From Gemmatimonas sp. (GTDB lineage Bacteria > Gemmatimonadota > Gemmatimonadetes > Gemmatimonadales > Gemmatimonadaceae), in the NCBI RefSeq assembly GCF_027531815.1, contig NZ_JAPZSK010000004.1:310001-374000 (forward strand): a stretch of DNA of 64,000 bases. The letters run 5' to 3'. The notes below the pieces were generated by a model. It did no database searches and was not told the origin of the DNA. It worked only from the letters and a program-made list of their open reading frames with translations. Positions 7,585 through 15,040 of the stretch are shown here, piece after piece (positions within the stretch are counted from its first letter, which is position 1; every line of letters begins with the position of its first letter). The position numbers and the translations under genes are program-made.

Positions 7585-8190
7585 GTGCGCCCCAAACTCT
7601 TCGATCCCGACGCCGTCATTGCCAGCGCGCTGCCCCTATTCTGGCGGCAGGGCTACGAGGGGACGCACATGCCCGAACTCCTGGACGCGATGGGGCTTGG
7701 CAAGGCGAGCTTCTATAACGCGTTCGCCTCCAAGCATGCGGTGTTCCTCACCGTCCTCGACCGCTATTTCCGCGCGGTCGATCTCGTACTCGCCAGAGCG
7801 CTCGAGGGCGTGAAGCATCGGGACGAAGCGGTTGCCCGCCTGCTGGACGCGATCTTGACCGTGGCACGCGATCCAGAAGGAAGGACAGTCGGCTGGCGCG
7901 GCTGCCTGATTGGCAACACGGCCCTCGAGATGGGGGCGCAAGACGAAACCGTGCGCGACCGCCTCAACCGGGGCGTGTGTCTCCTGCGACGCCATTTCGC
8001 CAAGGCGCTGAGCCTCGCCGATAGCGACGGACGCGTCCTGCCGGATAGCGCCGTATCCGCGCTCGCCTTGCACGCCGTTGCCGGCATCCAGGGCATCCTG
8101 GTGCTGGCAAAGGCCGGAATGCTCGAGGAGGAGATCAGGGCAGCGAGGCAGACGCTGTTGCTCACGCTTCACGCATCCCCACCGATCTGA
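7585..8190 (+). CDS. TetR/AcrR-family transcriptional regulator, NemR-like (201 aa)
   Basis: The N-terminal TetR helix-turn-helix spans about residues 26-46 (THMPELLDAMGLGKASFYNA, then FASKHAVF). The ligand domain carries GCLIGNTALEM with Cys107; the same GCL motif holds the redox-active Cys106 of E. coli NemR, which senses electrophiles and hypochlorite, so a reactive-electrophile sensor is a reasonable inference. The GTG start is chosen because translation begins there with the RPKLFDPD leader common in this subfamily and because it sits at the predicted transcription start. Its likely target besides itself is the membrane protein 76 nt downstream. Confidence 0.9.
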   Translation: MRPKLFDPDAVIASALPLFWRQGYEGTHMPELLDAMGLGKASFYNAFASKHAVFLTVLDRYFRAVDLVLARALEGVKHRDEAVARLLDAILTVARDPEGRTVGWRGCLIGNTALEMGAQDETVRDRLNRGVCLLRRHFAKALSLADSDGRVLPDSAVSALALHAVAGIQGILVLAKAGMLEEEIRAARQTLLLTLHASPPI

Positions 8191-8209
8191 ACACCGGGGA
8201 CGGCCTTAG

Positions 8210-8248
8210 GGAGCGTAGAGCCGTGCCCAGTACTGTACCAAACGCTCC
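8210..8248. repeat. 7-bp inverted repeat upstream of the membrane protein gene
   Basis: GGAGCGT (8210-8216) and ACGCTCC (8242-8248) are perfect inverted copies with a 25-nt loop, lying between the tetR-type stop and the ribosome site AAAGGA. It could be an operator or a weak RNA stem; there is no direct evidence for either. Confidence 0.3.
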
Positions 8249-8266
8249 ACAAAGGAACGACGACTT

Positions 8267-8623
8267 ATGAAGATCCTCAACGCCTCGATCCACGGCATTC
8301 TCGACTATGCCACGGTAATCGCCTTTGCTTCCGCACCGACCCTCCTCGGGTTCTCGGGCGCACCCACCATGCTGGCCTACCTGCTCGCAGCTGTTCACCT
8401 GGCCATGACCGTCCTCACCGACATGCCGCTTGGCCTCGTGAAGATCATCCCCATGCGCGTGCACGCCCTGGTCGAAATGCTTGTCGGCCCCACGCTGATT
8501 GCCGCAGCCTTGTTGGCCCCCTCGCTGGTCGTGGGAGCCCAGGGGTTCTTCGTCGCGAGCGGTATTGCGATTTGCGCCGTTTGGTTGCTCAGCGACTATG
8601 CGTCGGCGACACAGTCCGCCTGA
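8267..8623 (+). CDS. Small integral membrane protein, SPW-repeat-like (118 aa)
   Basis: This is a hydrophobic protein with about four predicted transmembrane helices (for example ATVIAFASAPTLLGFSG and LVGPTLIAAALLAP). The motifs HGILDYAT near the start and MRVHALVEMLVGP in the middle look like two related halves, as in SPW-repeat membrane proteins. The function of the family is unknown to me. A ribosome site AAAGGA precedes the ATG. It follows the TetR regulator on the same strand and may be part of the stress response it controls. Confidence 0.75.
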   Translation: MKILNASIHGILDYATVIAFASAPTLLGFSGAPTMLAYLLAAVHLAMTVLTDMPLGLVKIIPMRVHALVEMLVGPTLIAAALLAPSLVVGAQGFFVASGIAICAVWLLSDYASATQSA

Positions 8624-8659
8624 ATGCTGGCGCGGCGCGATTGTCCCGCCGGTGCGTGC

Positions 8660-8809
8660 AGCCAGATCATCGGCGTGATCGACGAGATCGCCTTCCAGCC
8701 CAACCTGCTGGCTCTCAGCGCCGGCCTCGAGGCGGCCCGCGCCGGCGAGGCCGGCTGCGGCTTCGTCGTGGTGGCCACCGAGGTGCGCGGCCTGGCCCAG
8801 CGCCGGGCG
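8660..8809 (+). pseudogene. Fragment of a methyl-accepting chemotaxis protein signalling hairpin
   Basis: About 50 codons in one plus frame read [20 protein letters not shown], then [26 protein letters not shown]. This is the strongly conserved hairpin tip of MCPs (compare [20 protein letters not shown] in the intact receptor at 49768-51483). There is no sensor, HAMP or adaptation region and no proper start, and several invariant positions are changed (Q-P-N for Q-T-N, C for R). It is a relic wedged between the membrane protein and the convergent DUF1501 gene. Confidence 0.7.
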
Positions 8810-8825
8810 ATAAGTCGGCGCCCCG

Positions 8826-10130
8826 TCAGCCCAGAACGCCCAACCAGCCGCTGCCGCCGCTGCCGCCGCTGCCGCCGCTGCCGCCCCGATAACCGGGGAA
8901 CACGGCGCTGGTGTCGGCCACCCCGAGATGCCGCGACGTGATCTCGGAAAAGACCGACCGGAAGTCGGTGGTGAGAGCCAGGTCGCGTCCTTCGTACAAC
9001 TGCTCACGCGCCAGTCCGGGCCAGCGTCCGTGCACCGTGCCGCTCCTCACGCGGCCGCCGATCACGAACATCGCGCCCGCGTGTCCATGATCGGTGCCTC
9101 CCGTGCCGTTCTGCCGCACCGTGCGGCCGAACTCCGAACAGGTGAGAATCACCACGTCGTCCATGCGGTCGCCCAGGTCGGTCACCAGCGCGCCCACCGC
9201 ATCGCTGAAGTCGCGCAGGCGATTCGCCAGCTGTCCCTGGGCGGCCCCCTGGTTCACGTGCGTATCCCATCCGCCCACATCGGCGAACGCCACTTCCAGC
9301 CCCACGCCGGCCTTGATCAGCTGCGCGATCTGCAGCAGACGCTGGCCGAACGGTGAGCGCGGATACACGGCGCCAGGCGCCGGACGGTACTGCTGGGGGT
9401 TCGCCGCGCGCAGCACCTTGAGCGCCTCGAACATGTCGCGCCCACTGCCGTGGACGACATCGCTGCGTCCGGTGCGGTAGAGCGCCTCGAGCCGCTGCTC
9501 GGCGTCACCCCCGTTGGCACGAATCGAGAACTCCTCGATCGCATTCATGGCCACCACCGCCGATGCCCCCTCGAGCATGCGGGGCGTCTGCGCCGACATC
9601 GCCACCGCGCGAAACGGCGACCCACCGGCAGGGGCGCCCGTCGGTGCACACGACTCGCAGGTGCCCTTCACCGCGAGATAGCGGTTCAGCCAGCCGTCGG
9701 GCGTCCCCTTGCGATCGGGGGTGCCGGTCTCCATGTAGTCCTGCGCGTCGAAGTGCGATCGGGTGGCACTGGGGCTGCCCACGGCGTGAATGGGCGCCAG
9801 CAGCCCGCGCTCCCAGAGCGGCTTGAAGCTGGCCATCGCCGGGTGTAACCCGAAGAAGCCGTCGAGATCGATGGCGCCCAGCGCGCCATTGCCGCGCGCC
9901 GGGGATCCGATCGCCAGCTGAGGCCGGGCGCTGTAGTAGCCCGGGTCTCCGAATGGGACGAGCACATTGAGGGCGTCGGCGGCCCCGCGCTGGAAGAGCA
10001 CGATCAAGGTCTTGCCCGTATCGCGAGCGGGCAGGGCCATGGCGGCCGCGGTGCGTCGCAGGAAGCTCGGCGACAGTCCCAGCGTCAGCAGCGAGAGCGC
10101 GCCACCCTTGAGAAATACGCGTCGGTTCAT
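8826..10130 (-). CDS. DUF1501 family secreted protein (434 aa)
   Basis: This is a DUF1501 (sulfatase-like fold) protein. The N-terminus [19 protein letters not shown] is a twin-arginine (Tat) signal, so export of the folded protein is likely. Typical family segments are visible: [29 protein letters not shown] and [12 protein letters not shown]. Function in the family is not established. It lies 20 nt downstream of the DUF1800 gene, the usual partner. The C-terminus carries a (GGS)4-type tail, [11 protein letters not shown], encoded by a 9-bp tandem repeat; this is unusual for the family and may be a recent expansion. Confidence 0.92.
   Translation of the reverse strand: MNRRVFLKGGALSLLTLGLSPSFLRRTAAAMALPARDTGKTLIVLFQRGAADALNVLVPFGDPGYYSARPQLAIGSPARGNGALGAIDLDGFFGLHPAMASFKPLWERGLLAPIHAVGSPSATRSHFDAQDYMETGTPDRKGTPDGWLNRYLAVKGTCESCAPTGAPAGGSPFRAVAMSAQTPRMLEGASAVVAMNAIEEFSIRANGGDAEQRLEALYRTGRSDVVHGSGRDMFEALKVLRAANPQQYRPAPGAVYPRSPFGQRLLQIAQLIKAGVGLEVAFADVGGWDTHVNQGAAQGQLANRLRDFSDAVGALVTDLGDRMDDVVILTCSEFGRTVRQNGTGGTDHGHAGAMFVIGGRVRSGTVHGRWPGLAREQLYEGRDLALTTDFRSVFSEITSRHLGVADTSAVFPGYRGGSGGSGGSGGSGWLGVLG
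8848..8886. repeat. 9-bp tandem repeat encoding a Gly-Gly-Ser tail
   Basis: The unit CCGCTGCCG is repeated about four times on the plus strand inside the 3' end of the DUF1501 gene, coding (GGS)n on the minus strand. Such repeats are prone to length change by slippage. Confidence 0.7.
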
Positions 10131-10150
10131 CGACCGGTCTCGGGAGAAGG

Positions 10151-12040
10151 TCAGCGCCGCTGGAATTCCGGCGCGCCAAGGGCCAGCCCAACGATCTGGG
10201 CCAGTCCGGTGGGCGTGCTGGCGGAGCCGGCAAGGTTGCCGCGCCGCCGTGGGCGCATGGCGGGCGTCATGGGGTCTGGTGCGTCGGTGCTGTCGGCACC
10301 GTCGAGCGCCATCAGCGCGTCGGCGCCGCCGCGCGCGGCAAGAAACGGGTTGCGCCCCAAAATGAGGACCGCGCGCGTGTCGCTCGATACCGCTCCGCCG
10401 AGCAGGGCGCGAATGACGCCGTCCACCTGTGCGGGGCGATCGAGCGTGCGCAGCGAGTCATACAACGGCCACTGGGCGAGCCGCACGCCGGGCACCCGAT
10501 CGCCTGCCACCGTCAGGCCGAAGTTGATCCGGTTGAGGATGGCACCCGTGTTCATCCACGCCTCACCGGTCTCCGGATACCCATTCGGCGCCTGATGGCC
10601 GAACAAGGGCTGCCCCAGGCGACTCACCAGCTGCGCGGTGCGCGCCGTGACATCGGGCGCCGCGTCGAGGGCGCGCAGCGCACTGACCACCAGCTCGAAC
10701 GGCGACTTCACCTTGGCGCGATAGGCGTCGGCACTGAAGAACTCCGGGCTCGTGACGATCGTGCGCACCGTCTCCCGGATGTTTCCCCGCGACAGCCGAA
10801 AGCGCTCCGCCGCCCGGGCCACCAGGGCCGGCGGCGGCGAGTCGCTCACGAATCGCTGCACCAGCTTGCGCGCAATGAACTCGGCGGTGCGGGGGTGATA
10901 CGCCAGCAGATCCAGGACCGCTTCGCCCTCCTCCTGACCGCGGCCGGCCGGGAAGCGGACGCCCAGAATGGTCTTGGCGCCAGCATCATGCGCCTGCGGG
11001 CGAAAGACGAATCCTCCCCCCTGCGCCCCACGCTCGAGCGTCCACCCGGTCAGGGCGCGCGCCACCTCCACCACATCCTGCTGGGTATACCCGCCGTCCA
11101 CCCCCAGCGTATGCAGCTCCATCAACTCGCGCGCGTAGTTCTCGTTCAGTCCACGCCGCCGTCGCTGCAGCGCCTCCACCCGCGCCATCTGCTCGGATGT
11201 CGCCCCACGCGGCTGAACGGCGCGGCGCACGGCCTGCGCCCGGCGCGCCGCGCGCTGCGGGGGAATTGGCTGGAGCACCGGCCGGCCACTGTCGGCGACG
11301 CTCTGCCAGTTGTCCAGGTAGTACAGCATGGCCGGACTCTTCGCGACGGCCCCGAGCAGTGCCCGGAAATCCCCCATGGCATGCTGCCGAACCGTGCGGT
11401 CGAAATCGTTGAGGAAGTACCGCGTCCTATCCTTGCCGGCAAACACATTGAAATGGTTCTCCCAGAAGTCGACGAGCACCTCCTCCAGCTGCCGTTCGGT
11501 GAGCACGGCGCGCGCCACCCGGCTCGAAGCCAGTTCGCCGAGGGCCTGCCCCGACTGCCGCGCCTGCTGGCGCAACCGTTGCGAGTCGACGGCCGTCAGG
11601 GGGCCGTCACCCCGGCGCACCGCCGCGGCCAGGGCTACAGCCGGCGGCGGAAACTCAGCCAGCAGCCGATCCGCCGAATACGCCAGCGTGCGATACCGAC
11701 GCAGCAGCGAATCGGTGGCGTGATCGGCAAGGCGCTCCGGCTGCAGCTGCTGCGCGATCCAGCGGTCCACCCCCAGGCGGCGTACCGCGTCCACATCCTC
11801 CGGCCGTGCCCCGAACGCCAACCGGTTGAGTACGTGCTGGACCTGCTGGTCGACCGTCTGTTCCCGCAGGGCGCTGGGGGGTGGCGCGGTTTCGGCTGCC
11901 GGCCCGCTCGCACGGCGGTGGCCCATCCCGCCGGCACATGCCGCAAACGCGCATGCCGCAAACGCGCACGCCGTCACGGCGACGCCGGCGGCCCTTCGGC
12001 TGCCCCGCCAGCCTGTGCCTCTGGTGCGTCCCTGCCCCAT
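10151..12040 (-). CDS. DUF1800 family secreted protein (629 aa)
   Basis: This is a DUF1800 protein. Family signatures include HVLNRLAFGARPEDVDAV near residue 69, FWENHFNVFAGKDR, LNENYARELMELHTLGVDGG and EFIARKLVQRFVSD. The N-terminus has basic residues, then a short hydrophobic stretch with a repeated CAFAA pentad ending ACAGG, which may act as a lipoprotein-like signal. A GGGAG ribosome site precedes the ATG. DUF1800 and DUF1501 genes are regularly adjacent in many phyla, but their joint function is unknown; export to the periplasm or surface is likely. Confidence 0.92.
   Translation of the reverse strand: MGQGRTRGTGWRGSRRAAGVAVTACAFAACAFAACAGGMGHRRASGPAAETAPPPSALREQTVDQQVQHVLNRLAFGARPEDVDAVRRLGVDRWIAQQLQPERLADHATDSLLRRYRTLAYSADRLLAEFPPPAVALAAAVRRGDGPLTAVDSQRLRQQARQSGQALGELASSRVARAVLTERQLEEVLVDFWENHFNVFAGKDRTRYFLNDFDRTVRQHAMGDFRALLGAVAKSPAMLYYLDNWQSVADSGRPVLQPIPPQRAARRAQAVRRAVQPRGATSEQMARVEALQRRRRGLNENYARELMELHTLGVDGGYTQQDVVEVARALTGWTLERGAQGGGFVFRPQAHDAGAKTILGVRFPAGRGQEEGEAVLDLLAYHPRTAEFIARKLVQRFVSDSPPPALVARAAERFRLSRGNIRETVRTIVTSPEFFSADAYRAKVKSPFELVVSALRALDAAPDVTARTAQLVSRLGQPLFGHQAPNGYPETGEAWMNTGAILNRINFGLTVAGDRVPGVRLAQWPLYDSLRTLDRPAQVDGVIRALLGGAVSSDTRAVLILGRNPFLAARGGADALMALDGADSTDAPDPMTPAMRPRRRGNLAGSASTPTGLAQIVGLALGAPEFQRR
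11938..11967. repeat. 15-bp tandem duplication in the DUF1800 signal sequence
   Basis: The unit ATGCCGCAAACGCGC occurs twice in direct tandem, duplicating the CAFAA pentad and thereby a possible lipobox-like FAAC in the export signal. Confidence 0.7.
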
Positions 12041-12120
12041 GCGAACTCCCGGAAGTAGTCGTTCGTTTGGACGCTGCGCGGGCGTTCCCGTTAAGCAAAC
12101 GTCGACACCCTCCCGTGATG

Positions 12121-12128
12121 TATCTTTC
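12121..12128 (+). promoter_or_regulatory. TATCTTTC promoter element, leaderless
   Basis: TATCTT is a -10-like hexamer (TAnnnT), and the C-rich tract CCGC follows directly, then ATG at 12133. No Shine-Dalgarno is present. The same octamer precedes the gene at 16773. Confidence 0.45.
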
Positions 12129-12132
12129 CCGC

Positions 12133-12612
12133 ATGGCCTCCACCGCTACGTCGAGTCGTTTCGAGCGCTTGCTCGACGCGGCGTTCGCCACCGGCACCCT
12201 CACCGCAATCGCCACCGGCGGCGCCTTGCTGGGACTCGGCTGGCGTGAAGGCGAAGTGGGACGCGTCTTTCGACTGGCCGGACGCGGGCTGCTCGAGCGC
12301 CTGGGGGTCACGTCCTCGGCGGCGCCACTCACGTCGGTCGCGCTTGGCTACCTCCACCACCTGGTGATCGCCACGAGTTGGGGGGTCGCGCTGGCGCTGC
12401 TGGTCCTGCCGCTGCGCGGCATCGTACGCCCGCTGGCGGCACTTCTGGCCGCGGCGGTGTACGTCACCCTGGCAGCCGCCATGCTGCCGGCCCCACTGCG
12501 CATCGGGTATGCGGTGACGGCCAGCATACCGGGCGCTGTTCCCATTGGAGCGGCGTTGGCGTTGGCGCTGCTCGGGGGCTGTTGGCTCTACGCCACCGAC
12601 GAAGAGCGCTGA
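12133..12612 (+). CDS. Integral membrane protein of unknown function (159 aa)
   Basis: This is a hydrophobic protein with about four transmembrane helices (ATGTLTAIATGGALLGLG, HLVIATSWGVALALLVLP, LAALLAAAVYVTLAAAML, AVPIGAALALALLGG). No family was recognised. The start at 12133 (MASTATSSRFERLL) is preferred over an in-frame ATG at 12118 because the latter sits inside the promoter-like TATCTTTC. It is divergent from the DUF1800 gene, from which it is separated by 92 nt. Confidence 0.65.
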   Translation: MASTATSSRFERLLDAAFATGTLTAIATGGALLGLGWREGEVGRVFRLAGRGLLERLGVTSSAAPLTSVALGYLHHLVIATSWGVALALLVLPLRGIVRPLAALLAAAVYVTLAAAMLPAPLRIGYAVTASIPGAVPIGAALALALLGGCWLYATDEER

Positions 12613-12801
12613 CCGATCTCGGCCGCCGTGCGGCGGGATCGTGACGCAGTCGCGACGTGGGCGGTGGGCTGCTCGCCATGGGCACTTCGTACGCTTCCAC
12701 AACGTTGCACAGCATCGGGTGGGACGTCATTCCCACGTGGACGGCGCACGCCGGCGGCCGACCACCCGATCCTTCACTCACCCTTACTCAGGAGGCAACC
12801 C

Positions 12802-13356
12802 ATGGACGTCCTCGTTCGACTCGAGGCGCGTCCGAGCGATTCGCCGGTACTCGCGCACGTGAATTCGATTCCCGTGCTTCCGTTCGGAACTCGCTCGCGG
12901 CGTGAAGTCGTCACGCTGTACGGACAGGCCGATGCGCAGGCGCTGGCGCTGGCGCTGGCCGCGACATTTGAGAGCGAGCGCACGGAAGCGGCGGCGTCGG
13001 GTGTGGTGCGACACCTCGGTGTCTGGCCGGACCGCGGGGCAGTGGGCGACTCGGCGTGGCGCGATGGCGCGACGGGCCGCCTCATGACGCAGGATCACGA
13101 CATTCCGCTCCTTACCCTCGAAGCCCGTGCGTCCGAGCTGCTCGGGGCGTGTGGCACGACGTTGCGCCGGGTGGCTGCGGGGCTCGCCATGCCCGACTGG
13201 CCGGAAGGCACCGAACGGGCGCTCAGCTTCTCACTCGCCAGCGGGAATGCCGCCAGTGGGGGCGGCCCGCTCGACGATGAAGCCGGCGTGGAGAACTGGC
13301 TCGACTCGCTCCGGCAGGCGGACGCCTACTCGTACGATGAAACGGAGGTCGACTGA
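12802..13356 (+). CDS. Conserved-looking soluble protein of unknown function (184 aa)
   Basis: No family was recognised. The protein is soluble, with no signal peptide: DVLVRLEARPSDSPVLAHVN at the N-terminus, an Ala-Leu repeat (ALALALAATF) near residue 50, and an acidic C-terminus (DAYSYDETEVD). It has a very strong Shine-Dalgarno (AGGAGG, 8 nt from the ATG), in contrast to the leaderless genes around it, suggesting high translation. The 189-nt spacer upstream may hold its promoter, but none was clear. It appears monocistronic. Confidence 0.7.
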   Translation: MDVLVRLEARPSDSPVLAHVNSIPVLPFGTRSRREVVTLYGQADAQALALALAATFESERTEAAASGVVRHLGVWPDRGAVGDSAWRDGATGRLMTQDHDIPLLTLEARASELLGACGTTLRRVAAGLAMPDWPEGTERALSFSLASGNAASGGGPLDDEAGVENWLDSLRQADAYSYDETEVD

Positions 13357-13443
13357 ACCCTGTTCTGTCAGAATCGGTAGCAAGAGGCGGGCGGGTCACT
13401 GCGGTGATCCGCCCGCGCTGTTTCTCCGGAGCGCCCCAAGCGC

Positions 13444-13610
13444 ATGTTCCGCACCATCCCGCTGCACGCCACGGACGACGGGCCCTTCGCGGCGCTCGTC
13501 TTCAAGACGCTGGCGGAGCCGAGCGCACGATCATTCGGGCCGTCGTCCCGCAGTCGGAGCTGCATCTGTTCGCCACCCAGCTCTTCTCGCTGACGCACGG
13601 CTTCGGCTAA
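13444..13610 (+). pseudogene. Elongation factor G-like relic (two fused fragments, frameshifted)
   Basis: One frame starts MFRTIPLHATDDGPFAALVF and reads KTLAEP, matching the start of EF-G domain II (D-x-PF-x-AL-x-FK). About 80 nt on, the neighbouring frame reads RTIIRAVVPQSELHLFATQL, then FSLTHGFG and a stop, matching the end of EF-G domain V (VPLxELFGYATxLRSLTQGRG). Everything in between is missing and the frame changes, so this looks like the remains of a deleted EF-G paralogue (FusA2-like). The remainder of 13357-13701 holds nothing else recognisable. Confidence 0.5.
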
Positions 13611-13701
13611 TCGGGACCGAGCAACCGCCGCCGCCAACGGGTTCGCGAGGCGCTCAGCCACGGGGGCGCCAACACGCCCCCGACTCGATGGCGTCTGCGC
13701 C

Positions 13702-14469
13702 CTACACCTTGTGGTAGGTGATACGCGCAGCCTCGCGACGATCGCTGGCCGCGTAGATCTCGAAGTCGCTGAAGAAGGCCGGCGCCTCCTGCTGCAGCAC
13801 CCGCAGCGTCAGCACCGCCAGCCGGCGAATCTCGAGCTCGGCGGCTTCGCTCGAGCGCAACTCCAGCATCGTGCGCCACGCGCGGGCATTGCCCGTGACC
13901 ACGATCTTGGTTTCGGTGCTGTTGGGCAGCACGCCGCGCGCGGCCTCGCGCGCCATCTTGCGGCGATGGACCTTGTCGTCGACCCACGCGTAGCGCGACA
14001 TCAGCTGCTCCACGAGTCCCACGTAGCTGTCGAGCGCCGAGCCCACCTGCGCCGTCCACGCGTCCTCGAGCGGCGCGTCGCCGATGATGGCCGGCGGCAT
14101 CACGAACTGCGCATCGCTTTCGTCCACGTAGCGCTGCGACAGCTGCGAGTACGCAAAGCCGGCCCGATGCCGCACCAGCTCGTGCGTGAGTGACCGGCTG
14201 ATCCCCTCGAGCAGCAGCGAGTAGTTGGCGTGCTCCAGCACGCTCCCATGCCCCTGCTTCTTGATATTCTCGAGGTACTCGCGCGTGTCACGACCGGCCG
14301 GATTGCGCTGGCTCATGTAACACAGGCGCCCGGCGTATTCCGCCAGCCGTTCGCCATCGGTGGCCTCGCCGATCCACTGCACGGGCAGATGCCCCGGTTC
14401 GCTGAACTGGGGACGCGCGAGCACCGTGACGGTTGGCTCGCGGAGAATGGCGCGGTCGGAGAGCGGCAT
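13702..14469 (-). CDS. thyX: FAD-dependent thymidylate synthase ThyX (255 aa)
   Basis: ThyX methylates dUMP to dTMP using methylene-tetrahydrofolate, NADPH and FAD. The signature region is RHRAGFAYSQLSQRYVDES at residues 100-118, which holds the FAD/dUMP-binding motif. Here eight residues, not the textbook seven of RHRX7S, separate RHR from the Ser. Other conserved stretches are GHGSVLEHANYS and the C-terminal NSTETKIVVTGNARAWR. The ATG at 14469 begins at the usual N-terminus (MPLSDRAILREPTVTVL); the frame is open back to 14553 but that part lies in the divergent marR promoter. No Shine-Dalgarno. No thyA is seen nearby. Confidence 0.93.
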   Translation of the reverse strand: MPLSDRAILREPTVTVLARPQFSEPGHLPVQWIGEATDGERLAEYAGRLCYMSQRNPAGRDTREYLENIKKQGHGSVLEHANYSLLLEGISRSLTHELVRHRAGFAYSQLSQRYVDESDAQFVMPPAIIGDAPLEDAWTAQVGSALDSYVGLVEQLMSRYAWVDDKVHRRKMAREAARGVLPNSTETKIVVTGNARAWRTMLELRSSEAAELEIRRLAVLTLRVLQQEAPAFFSDFEIYAASDRREAARITYHKV

Positions 14470-14539
14470 CGGGAGGGGAGACGAAAGAAGGTCGGCAAAC
14501 GCGGCCGGGCGCACCCGTTCCAGCGGCGCGGCCCCGAGG

Positions 14540-14547
14540 TAGTTTAA
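14540..14547 (+). promoter_or_regulatory. TAGTTTAA element 4 nt before the MarR start
   Basis: TAGTTT is a -10-like hexamer followed by AACCGC and the ATG at 14552, with no Shine-Dalgarno; predicted leaderless start. It overlaps the 5' side of the divergent thyX region. Confidence 0.4.
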
Positions 14548-14551
14548 CCGC

Positions 14552-15040
14552 ATGCCTTCGGATCGCCCCAGCTCCCGCTCCGTTCAGCAGGAGATCCAGC
14601 AGACCCGCCCCTTCCGGTCACGGACCCAGGAAGCCACCATCGCCCTGCTGCGTACGGCCTCGGTGGTGTCGCGGCGCTACGCCCGCCTGGTGGAGCCGCA
14701 GGGGCTGAGTCTGGCGCAGTACAATGTGCTCCGCATTCTCCGGGGGGCGGGGAGCGAAGGGCTGCCCACGCTGGCCATTCGTGATCGCATGATCGACGAA
14801 GGCTCCACGGTCACTCGCCTTTTGGACAAGCTGGAGCAGGCGGCGCTGGTCACCCGCGACCGCAGCCGCCCCGATCGGCGGCAGGTGCTCTGCCGCATCA
14901 CCCCGCACGGCGAGGCGCTGCTGGCTCAGCTCGATCCGGCCATGGATGCCGCCGACACCGAGGTCATGTCGGTCCTTGCCCCGGAGCAGCTCGCCGACTT
15001 CATCGAGCTGTTGGCCTCGGTACGGACCGGGGGCGGCTAA
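14552..15040 (+). CDS. MarR-family transcriptional regulator (162 aa)
   Basis: This is a winged-helix MarR protein. The DNA-binding wing region reads GLPTLAIRDRMIDEGSTVTR, LLDKLEQAALVTRDRSRPDRRQ, with the recognition helix around residues 80-95. Members are dimeric repressors released by small phenolic or oxidant ligands. It is divergent from thyX and converges with the FAD-linked oxidase (the stops overlap by 4 nt). Its target may be its own promoter or the thyX side, but no palindromic operator was clear. Confidence 0.9.
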   Translation: MPSDRPSSRSVQQEIQQTRPFRSRTQEATIALLRTASVVSRRYARLVEPQGLSLAQYNVLRILRGAGSEGLPTLAIRDRMIDEGSTVTRLLDKLEQAALVTRDRSRPDRRQVLCRITPHGEALLAQLDPAMDAADTEVMSVLAPEQLADFIELLASVRTGGG

